The position numbers and the translations under genes were made by a program. A model generated the notes under the pieces. The model was not told where the DNA came from and ran no database searches. It saw only the letters and a list, made by a program, of their open reading frames with translations. Shown here piece by piece: positions 1 to 9,271 of a DNA stretch of 64,000 bases. This DNA is from Pararoseomonas sp. SCSIO 73927 (GTDB lineage Bacteria > Pseudomonadota > Alphaproteobacteria > Acetobacterales > Acetobacteraceae). The stretch's first letter is position 1. Every line of letters starts with the position of its first letter. The stretch is from the NCBI RefSeq assembly GCF_037040815.1, contig NZ_CP146232.1, positions 3,752,001 through 3,816,000 on the forward strand. Reading direction: 5' to 3'.

Positions 1-2159
1 GGGCGCGGAAGGAATGGGGGCTGGGGCAGTTCCTCCACGCCAAGCAGATCGAGCGCGGGCAGCGCCACGCCCGCTACGGCGACAGCCCCTACCTGGTGGA
101 GCCCCACATCAAGGAGGGGCGGGGCGGGCTGCGCGACCTGCAGACCATGTACTGGCTGGCCCGCTACGCCTTCGGCGTGGAGAAGATGTGGGAGATGGTG
201 GGGCCGGACAGCCCCGGCGGTGGGCTGCTGACGGCGCAGGAAGCGCGGGCCTTTAAGCGGGCCTGGTCCTTCCTGTGGACCGTGCGCTTCCACCTGCACT
301 ACGTGACCGGGCGCGCCGAGGAGCGGCTGACCTTCGACCTGCAGCCCGTGGTGGGCGCCCGGATGGGCTACACGCGCCACGGCAAGCAGGACGGGGTGGA
401 GCGATTCATGAAGCACCTCTTCCTCACGGCGCGGGAGGTGGTGCGCCTCAAGCGCCTGCTGGAGCCGGCGATCGAGCGGGCGGCGCTGGGGATGCCCGCG
501 CTGCAGCGGGCGCCGGACGAGGCGATGAAGAAGGCCTGCCTGACGCTGGCCGACGGCAAGATCCTCTTCGCCCCGGAGCACGACATCGCGGCCGACCCGG
601 CCGTTATGCTGCGGATCATGCGGATGGCGCGGGACCGGGGACTGGAGATCCACCCGCTGGGCCTGCGCGCGCTGATCCGCAACGCGCGCTACGCCGCCCG
701 CCTGCGCGGCGGGGCGGAGGCGAACGCGCTGTTCCTCGATATCCTGACGGGCAAGAACAGCGGGCGCTGGCTGCGCGCGCTGAACGAGGCGGGCGTGCTC
801 TCCCGCCTCATCCCGGAATGGGCGCGCATCGTCGGGCTGATGCAGTTCGACACCTACCACGTCTTCACGGTCGAGGAGCACACGATCGAGGCGGTGGGGG
901 TCATGAACGCGCTGGAGCGGGGGGAGCTGGACACCGTGGCGCCCGTCGCCTCCGAGCTGGTCGGGCAGCTGCAGTCCCGCCGGGCACTCTTCGTCGCCCT
1001 GCTGCTGCACGACATCGCCAAGGGGCGGGGCGGGGATCACTCGGAGCTCGGCGCGGGGATCGCGCAGGAGCTCTGCCCGCGGCTGGGGCTTTCCCCGGAG
1101 GAGACGGAGACGGTCTCCTGGCTTGTCCTCAACCACCTTCTCGTCAGCCAGACGGCCTTCAAGCGCGATATCGATGACCCCAAGACGATCCTCGACATGG
1201 CGGAGGTGGTGCAGTCGCCGGAGCGGCTGCGCCTGCTGCTGGTGCTGACGGTCTGCGACATGCGCGCGGTGGGGCCGAAGGTGTGGAACGGCTGGAAGGC
1301 CACGCTGCTCCGGGAGATCTACTGGCGCGTGGCGGAGGTGCTGGCGGGCGGGCTCTCCGTGCCCGAGCGCGACGTGCGCGTGGCTCGCGCGCGGGAGGCG
1401 GCGGCGGGCGCCCTGGCCGGGCGGCCGCAGGCGGAGATCGAGGCGTTCCTCTCCCTCGGCTACCCCGGCTACTGGCTCTCCTTCGATCCCGACACCCATG
1501 CCCGCCACGCCGCCATGATCCGGGAGGCGGAGTGCGTGCAGGCGCCGCTGACCGTGCGGACGGAGGTGCTTGAGGACCGGGCGGTGACGGAGGTGACGGT
1601 CTATACCGCCGACCATGCCGGGCTGTTCAGCCAGATCGCGGGGGCGCTGGCGATCGCCGGCGCCAGCATCGTGGACGCGCGCATCCACACCATGACCAAC
1701 GGCATGGCGCTGGACACCTTCTGGGTGCAGGACGCGGCTGGCGGGGCGCTGGACGCGCCGCACCGGCTGGCGCGGCTCTCCGTGGTGATCGAGCAGACGC
1801 TCTCGGGCCGCCTGCGGATCGGGGAGGAGATCCGGAAGGTGAAGCGCGAGCCCGCGCGGCTGCGGGCCGTGACGGTGCCGCCGCGCGTGGTGATCGACAA
1901 CCACGCCAGCAACACCCACACCGTGATCGAGGTGAACGGGCGCGACCGGCCGGGCCTGCTGCATGACGTGACGGCCGCCATCTCCGGCCAGGGGGTGCAG
2001 ATCGCCTCCGCCCACGTCACCACCTACGGCGTGCGGGCGGTGGACGTGTTCTACGTGAAGGACCTGTTCGGGCTGAAGGTGGAGAACGAGCGCAAGCTGG
2101 ACGGGCTGCGCGGCGCGGTCCTGGCCGCGCTCAACACGGCGCCGGCGCAGGCGGCCTGA
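1..2159 (+). CDS. glnD: GlnD, [protein-PII] uridylyltransferase/uridylyl-removing enzyme (5' partial)
   Basis: The gene enters the window already open; the frame reads from base 3, so the N-terminal nucleotidyltransferase active site lies outside. GlnD uridylylates and deuridylylates PII proteins in response to glutamine and so sets nitrogen status signalling in the cytoplasm. Visible are the conserved linker with HIKEGRGGLRDLQTMYW near base 105, an HD hydrolase domain (LLLHDIAKG around 1000-1030, followed by GGDHSELG), and two C-terminal ACT domains (DHAGLFSQIAGAL near 1610 and RDRPGLLHDVTAAI near 1945) that sense glutamine. It ends with TGA at 2157-2159. A hairpin with 10-bp arms (2183-2193/2198-2207, one bulge) follows but has no U-tract. 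Identification is secure; only the start is missing. Confidence 0.97.
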   Translation, partial: ARKEWGLGQFLHAKQIERGQRHARYGDSPYLVEPHIKEGRGGLRDLQTMYWLARYAFGVEKMWEMVGPDSPGGGLLTAQEARAFKRAWSFLWTVRFHLHYVTGRAEERLTFDLQPVVGARMGYTRHGKQDGVERFMKHLFLTAREVVRLKRLLEPAIERAALGMPALQRAPDEAMKKACLTLADGKILFAPEHDIAADPAVMLRIMRMARDRGLEIHPLGLRALIRNARYAARLRGGAEANALFLDILTGKNSGRWLRALNEAGVLSRLIPEWARIVGLMQFDTYHVFTVEEHTIEAVGVMNALERGELDTVAPVASELVGQLQSRRALFVALLLHDIAKGRGGDHSELGAGIAQELCPRLGLSPEETETVSWLVLNHLLVSQTAFKRDIDDPKTILDMAEVVQSPERLRLLLVLTVCDMRAVGPKVWNGWKATLLREIYWRVAEVLAGGLSVPERDVRVARAREAAAGALAGRPQAEIEAFLSLGYPGYWLSFDPDTHARHAAMIREAECVQAPLTVRTEVLEDRAVTEVTVYTADHAGLFSQIAGALAIAGASIVDARIHTMTNGMALDTFWVQDAAGGALDAPHRLARLSVVIEQTLSGRLRIGEEIRKVKREPARLRAVTVPPRVVIDNHASNTHTVIEVNGRDRPGLLHDVTAAISGQGVQIASAHVTTYGVRAVDVFYVKDLFGLKVENERKLDGLRGAVLAALNTAPAQAA

Positions 2160-2354
2160 CCCCCGGCGCCGCGTAGGGAGTTCCGCGGGGGCAAGTGTGC
2201 CCCGCGGTCTCCCGGGCCGGTACGGCCCCGGCAGGCGGGATTGCGGCTTTACGGGAGCGGGGCGAAGCGGCCGGCATCGGGCTGCTCGGGGGCGGGGCGA
2301 TGGGACCTGGCCGGTGCCGCGTGCCCGTGGATCGGCGCGGGCTGTTGCGCGAAC

Positions 2355-2392
2355 TGTCACTCAGTGCCATATGCGTCTGGCACTGAGTGACA
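2355..2392. promoter_or_regulatory. Double palindromic operator upstream of the TetR gene
   Basis: Bases 2355-2369 (TGTCACTCAGTGCCA) and 2378-2392 (TGGCACTGAGTGACA) are perfect reverse complements separated by 8 bp. Each arm is itself an imperfect palindrome of the form TGnCACTnAGTGnCA, so the element can be read as two 15-bp TetR-type operator sites with centres 23 bp apart. It ends 10 bp before the GTG start of the regulator, where bound protein would block initiation. Autoregulation, and control of the downstream peptidase, is inferred from position. Confidence 0.75.
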
Positions 2393-2402
2393 GGAGGCGG
2401 CC

Positions 2403-3068
2403 GTGGAGCGCCCGAGGATCCAGGAAGCCAGGCTCGCCGTCGCGCGGCACGCGGCGGCCCTCTTCTGGAAGCACGGGGTGGAGGGCACGAGCGGCGACGC
2501 GATCGCGGCGGCGGCCGGGCTCTCCAAGCGTACGGTCTGGCGCTACTTCCGCTCGAAGGAGGCCTGCGTCGAGCCGCTGTTCCTCGCCACGGGGTACCGG
2601 TTCATCGAGACGTTGCGGGCCTGGCCCGGCGACGTCTCGATCGAGCGCCACCTGCACGAGGCGATGACGCCCGCGCCTGAGGGCGGGCAGGAGATGGAGG
2701 ACGGCGTGGCCGCCGCGCGCCTCGTCTCGCTCTTTCCGCGGGAGCCGGCCCTGCGCGCGGCCTACCTGATGGCCAGCGCGCAGGCGGAGGCGGAGCTCCT
2801 GCCGATCGTCGCCTCGCGGGCCGGGCTGCCCGTGGACGGTTTCGAGGTCCGTCTCTGCGCGGCGGCGGCCATGGCGGCCCTGCGCGTGGTGGACGAGGAG
2901 ATCTGCTCCTCCGCCATCACCCATGGGCGGAGATACGGGCTTGCCGAGGTCATTGACCGGCTGGCGGCCGCAATCCGCGCGGCCTGCACCCTGCCGATCT
3001 GCGACCCCGTGCGCCTGCCCGCGCCCGGGGGGCCGGGCACTGCCCGGCGGGGACCTTCCCCGGCCTGA
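2403..3068 (+). CDS. TetR/AcrR family transcriptional regulator
   Basis: This 221-residue protein has the TetR layout: an N-terminal helix-turn-helix of about 50 residues (GVEGTSGDAIAAAAGLSKRT followed by VWRYFRSKEA) and an all-helical C-terminal ligand-binding/dimerisation half that is not recognisable further. The GTG start follows GGAGG at 2393-2397 and sits just after the double palindrome at 2355-2392, its likely operator. The stop at 3068 is 11 bp before the prolyl oligopeptidase start, so both are probably one transcript. The ligand is unknown. The last 30 residues are Pro/Gly-rich and probably disordered. Confidence 0.9.
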   Translation: MERPRIQEARLAVARHAAALFWKHGVEGTSGDAIAAAAGLSKRTVWRYFRSKEACVEPLFLATGYRFIETLRAWPGDVSIERHLHEAMTPAPEGGQEMEDGVAAARLVSLFPREPALRAAYLMASAQAEAELLPIVASRAGLPVDGFEVRLCAAAAMAALRVVDEEICSSAITHGRRYGLAEVIDRLAAAIRAACTLPICDPVRLPAPGGPGTARRGPSPA

Positions 3069-3079
3069 ACGACAGGAGG

Positions 3080-5140
3080 ATGCCGATGGACTATCCCGAG
3101 ACCCGGCGCGTCGATGCCGTTGAGGAGCGTTTCGGCGTGAGGGTCGCCGATCCCTACCGGTGGCTGGAGAGCGACGCCCGCACCGATCCTGAGGTCGCGG
3201 CCTGGGCAGCGGCCCAGGACCGGCTGGCCCGGTCCTACCTCGCGGGGCTGCCGGGCCGCGACGCCTTCCGGGAGCGGCTGGCCGCGCTGGTCGACCACGA
3301 GCGCCTCACGCCGCCGGAGAAGCGGGGGAACCGCTACTTCTTCACTCGCAACCCCGGCCTCGACAACCAGGACGTCCTCGTCCTGCGCGAGGGGGTGGAC
3401 GGCCCGGACCGCGTGCTGATCGACCCGAACAGCTGGTCGGAGGACGGCGCCACGGCGCTCGCGGAGTGGTCGGCCTCGCCGGACGGCGCGCATGTCGCCT
3501 TCGCGGTGCAGGAGGGCGGGACCGACTGGCGGACGATCCGCGTCCTCGACGTGGCGAGCGGCGCGTGGCTGGAGGACCGGCTGGAATGGGCACGCTTCAC
3601 CGCGCTCGCCTGGGTGGGGGACGGGTCCGGCTTCCTCTACTCCCGCTTCCCCGCGCCCCAGGGTCCGGCGGGTTTCGAGGCCCGGGTGATGGGGCACGCG
3701 GTGTACTTCCACGCGATCGGCACGCCCCAGGCGGAGGACCGGGCCGTCCATGCCACGCCGGACCGGCCGGACCACCTGAACCTGGCCTCCGTGACCGCGG
3801 ACGGGCGCTACGCGGCCATCCTCTCGATGCCCGGGCCGGGCGGCAACGCCCTGACCGTGCTGGACCTGGCGGATTCCGCCTGGACGCCCTTCCGCCTGGT
3901 CGAGCGGACCGATGTCGCCTGGAGCGTGATCGGCAACCTCGGCACGACCCTCTACCTGCTGACGCAGCAGGACGCGCCGCGCGGGAAGGTCGTGGCCCTG
4001 GATCTCGACCGGGTGGGGGCGGGGCCGAGGGACCTTGTTCCCGAGCGCGAGGAGGTGCTGGTCGATGCGGCGCTCGTCGGCGGCCGCCTCCTCCTCTCCT
4101 ACCTCGTCGATGGCCGGACGCGGATCCTGCGCCATCGCCCCGACGGCACCCCGGACGGGGAGGTGGGGCTTCCCGGCCTCGGCACCGCCGGCGGGTTCCG
4201 CGGGCACCCCGGGGATGACGAAGCCTTCCTCGTCTTCACGAGCCACGACGCGCCGACGACGGTCCTGCGCTATGACGTGCCCGCGAACCGCTGGACGGTC
4301 TGGGCGCGGCCCGAGGTGGCGATCGACCTCGGCCGGATCGCCGTCGAGCAGCGCTTCTACCGCTCGAAGGACGGCACGAGGGTGCCGCTGGTCATCGTCC
4401 GCCGGAAGGATGTCGCCGGCCCCGCGCCGACGGTGCTCTACGGCTACGGCGGGTTCGGCATCAGCATGGTCCCCTACTACTCGCCGGCCCATCTGGCCTG
4501 GGTGGAACAGGGAGGCGTCTATGCCGTGGCGGGCCTCCGGGGCGGCGGCGAGTACGGCAAGGCCTGGCACGATGCGGGGCGCCTGCTGAACAAGGAGAAT
4601 GTCCTCGACGACTTCATCGCGGCCGGCGAGTACCTGAAGGCGGAGGGCGTCACCGCGCCGGGCGGCCTTGCCATCCAGGGCGAGTCCAATGGCGGCCTGC
4701 TCGTCGGCGCCGTGGTCAACCGGCGGCCGGACCTCTTCGCGGCCGCGCTGCCCGGCGTGGGGGTGATGGACATGCTGCGCTTCCACCGCTTCACCGGCGG
4801 GGGGTTCTGGCAGCAGGACTACGGTGACCCGGAGAGGGAGGCGGATTTCCGCAACCTCCTGTCCCTCTCGCCCTATCACAACGTCCGGGAGGGGGTGGCC
4901 TACCCGGCGGTCTTGGTGACGACGGCCGACACGGACGACCGCGTCGTTCCCGGCCACAGCTTCAAATATGCCGCGGCGCTGCAGGCGGGCGATCTCGGCG
5001 ACCGGCCGCGCCTGCTGCGCATCGACGTCCGGGCCGGGCACGGCGCGGGAAAGCCGATCGACAAGGGCATCGAGGAGGTGGCCGACCTCTGGGCCTTCGC
5101 CGCGCGCTGGACGGGGCTGGAGGTGCGACCGGGCGGGTGA
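3080..5140 (+). CDS. Prolyl oligopeptidase family serine peptidase (S9A)
   Basis: The 686-residue protein has the usual length and order of S9A peptidases: an N-terminal segment starting with PYRWLE, a seven-bladed propeller, and a C-terminal alpha/beta hydrolase. The catalytic triad is visible: Ser536 in GESNGG, Asp in the DDRVVPGHS motif, and His654 in RAGHG. It should cleave after proline in short peptides. No signal peptide is evident, so it is probably cytoplasmic. AGGAGG at 3073-3078 lies close to the first ATG (3080); a second ATG at 3086 is at a better distance. It lies 11 bp behind the TetR gene, which suggests regulated expression; pairing a peptidase of this class with a dedicated repressor is not something I can match to a described system. 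Confidence 0.95.
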   Translation: MPMDYPETRRVDAVEERFGVRVADPYRWLESDARTDPEVAAWAAAQDRLARSYLAGLPGRDAFRERLAALVDHERLTPPEKRGNRYFFTRNPGLDNQDVLVLREGVDGPDRVLIDPNSWSEDGATALAEWSASPDGAHVAFAVQEGGTDWRTIRVLDVASGAWLEDRLEWARFTALAWVGDGSGFLYSRFPAPQGPAGFEARVMGHAVYFHAIGTPQAEDRAVHATPDRPDHLNLASVTADGRYAAILSMPGPGGNALTVLDLADSAWTPFRLVERTDVAWSVIGNLGTTLYLLTQQDAPRGKVVALDLDRVGAGPRDLVPEREEVLVDAALVGGRLLLSYLVDGRTRILRHRPDGTPDGEVGLPGLGTAGGFRGHPGDDEAFLVFTSHDAPTTVLRYDVPANRWTVWARPEVAIDLGRIAVEQRFYRSKDGTRVPLVIVRRKDVAGPAPTVLYGYGGFGISMVPYYSPAHLAWVEQGGVYAVAGLRGGGEYGKAWHDAGRLLNKENVLDDFIAAGEYLKAEGVTAPGGLAIQGESNGGLLVGAVVNRRPDLFAAALPGVGVMDMLRFHRFTGGGFWQQDYGDPEREADFRNLLSLSPYHNVREGVAYPAVLVTTADTDDRVVPGHSFKYAAALQAGDLGDRPRLLRIDVRAGHGAGKPIDKGIEEVADLWAFAARWTGLEVRPGG

Positions 5141-5244
5141 TCCCGGGGCGCCCGCGCCCTCGGGGTCGCCTCTCACCCGGGGCCGCATGGACAACCCCTC
5201 TCCGTGCCGGGCGTTCCATCCGCTGACATCTGGAGGACCGGATC

Positions 5245-5580
5245 ATGGCCGAGGACGGGAAGGGCGCTGGCCCCGAGGGGCGCGACAGCAGGGTGCCGGG
5301 GATGCTGGAGAACTGGGGCACCCAGACCAAGACGGCCCGCCCGGAGAGCGTGGGCCCGCACCACGCCAGGGAGGATCAGGAGAACCCGGCCGATCCCGGG
5401 ATCCGGCCGGAGGCCGGCTACAAGCCCGGCCCCGGCACCAACGAGGGCAATGCCGGTCCGGGCAAGTCGGAGCCCGCCACGGGGGAATCGACCGTGATTA
5501 CCCCCGGGGTGAAGGAGGCCACGGACATCAAGCCCGGCCCTGAGCGCGACGCGCCGCCGCTCACCGGGCTGGTGGACTGA
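5245..5580 (+). CDS. Hypothetical small hydrophilic, disordered protein
   Basis: The 111-residue product is rich in Gly, Pro, Glu, Lys and Asp with no hydrophobic segment, so it is predicted to be soluble and disordered. GGAGG at 5232-5236 lies at normal distance from the ATG. The last 20 bp overlap the end of the convergent MFS gene. I recognise no domain. The composition resembles bacterial hydrophilin/stress-type proteins, but that is only an analogy. A clear ribosome binding site and open frame make it likely to be real. Confidence 0.6.
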   Translation: MAEDGKGAGPEGRDSRVPGMLENWGTQTKTARPESVGPHHAREDQENPADPGIRPEAGYKPGPGTNEGNAGPGKSEPATGESTVITPGVKEATDIKPGPERDAPPLTGLVD

Positions 5581-6799
5581 CCGGCCCGCGCGACGGGCGC
5601 GTGAGCCAGAGATAGCCCAGCGTGCAGGCCGCCGTGGTGGCGGCGAGGAAGAGCAGGCCGGAGGCAAGGCCGGCGCCGGCGACCACCGGGCCCGAGGCGG
5701 CCTGGATCACGGCGGCGCCGGCGAAGAAGGAGAGGTTCACGCCGGAGAGGGCCTTGCCGGCCATCTCCGGCGGGACGGCCGCGCGGGTGGCGGCGAAGGC
5801 CAGCGGCTGGACGGCGATCAGGAAGAAGAAGCCGAGCAGCGTGGCCGCGTCCCAGGCCGTGGGCAGGGTGCCGAAGGGGCCGCCCGGGCCTCCGAGCGCG
5901 ATGAGGACGAGGAAGGCGGCCGCGCCGAGGTGGCCAATGCCGAGAAGGGTGCGACGGTGGCCGATGCGGCGGTCCGCGATGCCCCAAAGGGCCGGGCCGA
6001 CGACGAGGGCGACCGTGGCGAGGAGGAGGACGTTCCCGGCCTCCACGCGGGCCAGCCCCTTCACCTCCATCAGCCAGGGGCCGCCCCAGAGGCCGCGCAC
6101 GCCGATGGCAGCGGCGAAGGAGGCGAAGGCGAGCACCACCACCCCGCGCAGCGCGGGGGAGGCGGCGAGGCGCAGCACGGCGCGGGCATCGGCCCCGAGG
6201 CTGGCCGTGGGGGCGGGCTGCGGATCGTGCCGGACGAGGGTGGCGACGAGGAGGATGGCGGCGAGGGCCAGGGCCGCGCAGGCCAGGTAGCCGGCGCGCC
6301 AGTCCGCCGCCTCCACCAGCAGGGCGAGCGGGCTGGCGGAGAGGAGCATCCCGCAATTGCCGAGCGCCTGGATGAGGCCGGACCAGAGGCCGAAGCGCGC
6401 GGAGGAAAGGCGCTTGGCGGCGTAGGTGACGGGGCACATGAGCATCCCCGCGCAGCCCAGGCCGAGCACGATCTGCGCGAGGAGGAAGCCCGAGGCGCCG
6501 CCCGCGACCGCCGCGAGCACGGCGCCGAGGCCGATGACGGCAAGGAGGCCGAGCGAGGTGCGGCGCACGCCGAAGCGGTCCAGCGCCACGCCGATTGGCA
6601 CCTGGGCGATCGCAAAGGAAAGATTGTAGGCGCCGGTGAGGGAGGCGAGGCCGCCGGCAGTCACCTCCAGGTCGTGCCCCAGCCGGTCGGCCGCGATGGC
6701 GGGCAGGGTGCGGACGGCGTTGGAGAGGACATGGCCCAGGGTGAGGGCGATGAGGGGGGCGGCGAAGGCGATCGAGGCCTCGCGCGCGTCGTCATTCAT
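5561..6799 (-). CDS. MFS transporter
   Basis: The 412-residue protein has about 12 hydrophobic segments in two halves, joined by a short polar loop near residues 190-210, as in the major facilitator superfamily. The loop after TM2 (GVALDRFGVRRTS) matches the MFS motif A position. The substrate cannot be read from the sequence. It is the last of three minus-strand genes (DDAH-like hydrolase, FAD oxidase, this one), 95 bp after the oxidase, and could import or export a substrate of those enzymes. Its 3' end overlaps the convergent gene at 5245-5580 by 20 bp. Confidence 0.9.
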   Translation of the reverse strand: MNDDAREASIAFAAPLIALTLGHVLSNAVRTLPAIAADRLGHDLEVTAGGLASLTGAYNLSFAIAQVPIGVALDRFGVRRTSLGLLAVIGLGAVLAAVAGGASGFLLAQIVLGLGCAGMLMCPVTYAAKRLSSARFGLWSGLIQALGNCGMLLSASPLALLVEAADWRAGYLACAALALAAILLVATLVRHDPQPAPTASLGADARAVLRLAASPALRGVVVLAFASFAAAIGVRGLWGGPWLMEVKGLARVEAGNVLLLATVALVVGPALWGIADRRIGHRRTLLGIGHLGAAAFLVLIALGGPGGPFGTLPTAWDAATLLGFFFLIAVQPLAFAATRAAVPPEMAGKALSGVNLSFFAGAAVIQAASGPVVAGAGLASGLLFLAATTAACTLGYLWLTRPSRGPVSPPAR

Positions 6800-6894
6800 G
6801 GAGAGGGGGCATCGGTGGTGACGTCCTCCGCGCCCCGCCCCTGCATGGGGGCGGGGTCGCCGCGATCGATGGGGCGGGTGATGCCCGCCGGGTG

Positions 6895-8286
6895 TCAGTT
6901 CCGGAAGATCTTGCCGGGGTTGAGGATGCCCTTGGGGTCCAGCGCGTTCTTCACGCTGCGCATGACGGCCAGGGCCTCCATCCCGTGCTCCTGCTCCAGG
7001 AACTCGGCCTTGCCCATGCCGACGCCGTGCTCGCCGGAGCAGGTGCCGCCGAGGGAGAGGCCGCGGGCGACGATCTGGCGGTCCAGCGCCCAGGCGCGGT
7101 CCAGCGCCGTGGGGTCGTCCTGGTCCACGAGGATGACGGTGTGGAAGTTGCCGTCGCCGACATGGCCGACCATGGGGGCGGAGAGGCCGGATGCCAGGAT
7201 GTCCTGCTTCGCGCCGAGGATGGCCTCCGCCAGGCGAGAGATGGGGACGCAGACATCGGTGGTGACGCCGCGGGAGTTGGGCTGGCTGGCGATGGCCGCG
7301 TAGTAGGCGTTGTGGCGGGCGGTCCAGAGCTTGTTGCGCGTCTCCTGGTCCGCCGCCCAGGCGAAGCCGAGGCCGCCCATGTCGGTGGCGATGGCCTCAA
7401 CCGCCTCCGCCTGCTCCTTCACCGCGGCCTCAGTGCCGTGGAATTCGAGGAAGAGGGTGGGCAGGATCTGCAGGCTGTCGAGCTTGGAGTAGCTGATGCA
7501 GGCGGCGACCTGCACCTCGTCCAGCAGCTCGATGCGGGCGACGGGGATGCCGAGCTGCATCACCTGGATCACGGATTCCACGCAGCCCTTCATGTCTGGG
7601 AATTGGACGACGGCCGCCGAGGTGGCTTCCGGAATTCCGTGCAGGCGCAGGCGGATCTTGGTGACGACGCCGAGCGTGCCCTCGCTGCCGATGACCAGGC
7701 GGGTGAGGTCGTAGCCGTTGGCGGCCTTGCGGGTGCGGCTGCCCGTGTTGATGACGCGGCCATCGGCCATCACGACCTCCAACCCCATCACGTTCTCCCG
7801 GATGGTGCCGTAGCGGACGGCGTTGGTGCCGCTGGCGCGCGTGGCGCACATGCCGCCGATGGTGCAGTGGCTGCCGGGATCGACGGGGAAGAACAGGCCC
7901 TGGTCGCGCAGGTGGTCGTTGAGCTGGTGGCGGGTGACGCCGGGCTCGATGAGGCAGTCCATGTCCTCCTGGCTCACGTCCAGGATGGCGTTCATGCGGG
8001 AGAGATCGAGGCTGATGCCGCCGCGGACGGGGGTGACGTGGCCTTCCAGCGAGGTGCCGGCGCCGAAGGGGACCACGGGGACGCCGTGGCGGTTGCAGAG
8101 GGCGAGGGCCTTCGAGACCTCCTCGGTCGTCTCGGCAAAGGCGACGGCGTCGGGCTGGACGGGGGTGGTGGTGTCCTCGCCCCGCGCGTGCTGATCGCGG
8201 ATGGAGGGGTTGGTGGTCACGCGGTCGCCCATGAGCTCGCGCAGGGCGGCGATGACGTGGTCCACGGGGCGGGTTTCGGCAGTCAT
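6895..8286 (-). CDS. FAD-binding 2-hydroxyacid oxidase (GlcD / D-lactate dehydrogenase cytochrome type)
   Basis: The 463-residue protein has an N-terminal PCMH-type FAD-binding domain (PVVPFGAGTSLEGHVTP near residue 65, then GSHCTIGGMCATRASGTNA) and a C-terminal FAD-oxidase domain ending in CSGEHGVGMGK. It matches glycolate oxidase GlcD and D-lactate dehydrogenase (cytochrome), which oxidise 2-hydroxyacids to 2-oxoacids. GlcE and GlcF partners are absent here, which favours the single-subunit D-lactate dehydrogenase type. The ATG at 8284-8286 was chosen because the domain begins there and GGACGGAC precedes it; the open frame runs further upstream without conserved sequence. It starts 14 bp after the DDAH-like gene. 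Confidence 0.9.
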   Translation of the reverse strand: MTAETRPVDHVIAALRELMGDRVTTNPSIRDQHARGEDTTTPVQPDAVAFAETTEEVSKALALCNRHGVPVVPFGAGTSLEGHVTPVRGGISLDLSRMNAILDVSQEDMDCLIEPGVTRHQLNDHLRDQGLFFPVDPGSHCTIGGMCATRASGTNAVRYGTIRENVMGLEVVMADGRVINTGSRTRKAANGYDLTRLVIGSEGTLGVVTKIRLRLHGIPEATSAAVVQFPDMKGCVESVIQVMQLGIPVARIELLDEVQVAACISYSKLDSLQILPTLFLEFHGTEAAVKEQAEAVEAIATDMGGLGFAWAADQETRNKLWTARHNAYYAAIASQPNSRGVTTDVCVPISRLAEAILGAKQDILASGLSAPMVGHVGDGNFHTVILVDQDDPTALDRAWALDRQIVARGLSLGGTCSGEHGVGMGKAEFLEQEHGMEALAVMRSVKNALDPKGILNPGKIFRN

Positions 8287-8300
8287 GTCCGTCCTTCCGT

Positions 8301-9191
8301 TCAGTCGTCCCGCCGCAGGGGGCAGGTAAGGCAGTGAGGGCCACCGCCGCCGGCGGTGAAGAGGGAGAGGGCGGGGTCCAGCACCTCCAGCCCCTCGGCG
8401 CGCAGGGCGGCGTTCAGCTCCGTGCTCTCCCGGGCGGATACCACGCGGCCGTTGCCGAGGGCGAGGATGTTGCAGCCGAGGTTCATGGCGGCGCGGTAGG
8501 GCACGTCGATCCAGCGGATGCCCTTGCCCCGCAGCCAGTCCAGGAAGGCGGGGTCCAGCGCGTCCTCGCAGGCGACAGCGAGGCCGTCGGCGGCCATGCA
8601 GAAGAGGACGTCGAGGTGGAGAAAGTGCTCGTCGAAGGGCTCGACGCGGATCTCCCAGCCCTCCTCGCGCAGCCATCCCGCGAGCTGTTCCGCGCCCGCT
8701 TCATCGGTACGGCCGCCGGAGGCGCCGATGGCGGCGAGGCCGGGGCGGATGATGTGGATGTCGCCACCCTCCAGCGTCCCGGCGCTGGACTTGCGCCAGA
8801 AGGCGCTGCCATGGGCCGCGTGCCAGTCGGTGAGGGGCGCGTACTCGCCGCGGCGCTGGGGACGTTCGAGCTGGCAGAGGACCGGGCCCTCATGCGTCAC
8901 CACCGCGCTGTCCCGCGTGTAGGCCATGTAGGGCAGGTGGGGTTCGGGGGCGATCAGCCGGACCTCGATCCCCCATGCCGCGCCGCCCTGGCGGATGGCG
9001 TGGACGAGTTCCGCGTGCTGCGCCTGCAGGTGGTGTGTGGCGGGCGCCTGGCGTCCCTCGGCCAGGGTGCGGCGGACGATGCTGTTGGTGGGGATCCAGC
9101 GGTAGTGGTCCGGCGGGCAGAGGAGGACCTCTCGCAGCGGGGCGGTCTCGGAGGAGACGCGCCAGGCAGGGCCGGGGGCGCTTTCGGGCAT
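8301..9191 (-). CDS. Dimethylarginine dimethylaminohydrolase / amidinotransferase family protein
   Basis: The 296-residue protein has the pentein fold signatures of guanidine-modifying enzymes: an Asp-containing YTRDSAV motif, GTLEGGDIHI, HLDVLFC with the catalytic His, and a C-terminal GGGGPHCLTCP in which Cys287 is the expected nucleophile. DDAH hydrolyses N-methylated arginines to citrulline and methylamines; related enzymes act on arginine or other guanidines, and substrate choice cannot be read here. It is upstream of, and 14 bp from, the FAD oxidase in one probable operon with the MFS gene. Confidence 0.87.
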   Translation of the reverse strand: MPESAPGPAWRVSSETAPLREVLLCPPDHYRWIPTNSIVRRTLAEGRQAPATHHLQAQHAELVHAIRQGGAAWGIEVRLIAPEPHLPYMAYTRDSAVVTHEGPVLCQLERPQRRGEYAPLTDWHAAHGSAFWRKSSAGTLEGGDIHIIRPGLAAIGASGGRTDEAGAEQLAGWLREEGWEIRVEPFDEHFLHLDVLFCMAADGLAVACEDALDPAFLDWLRGKGIRWIDVPYRAAMNLGCNILALGNGRVVSARESTELNAALRAEGLEVLDPALSLFTAGGGGPHCLTCPLRRDD

Positions 9192-9271
9192 GCGAGGGAG
9201 GTTAGGAGGGGGAGGCGCCCTTGCCCACCCCGGCCTGCCCCGCTCGCCCCGATCCGCTCAACCCGATCCGT

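Noticed and set aside
2762..5194. An 810-codon open frame antisense to the prolyl oligopeptidase gene
   Set aside because: It is a shadow of a GC-rich gene: Arg/Pro/Gly/His-biased, no domain, no ribosome binding site, and the sense frame is a clear S9A peptidase.
6892..8337. A 481-codon plus-strand frame over the FAD oxidase gene
   Set aside because: Antisense shadow; the minus strand holds all conserved FAD-oxidase motifs.
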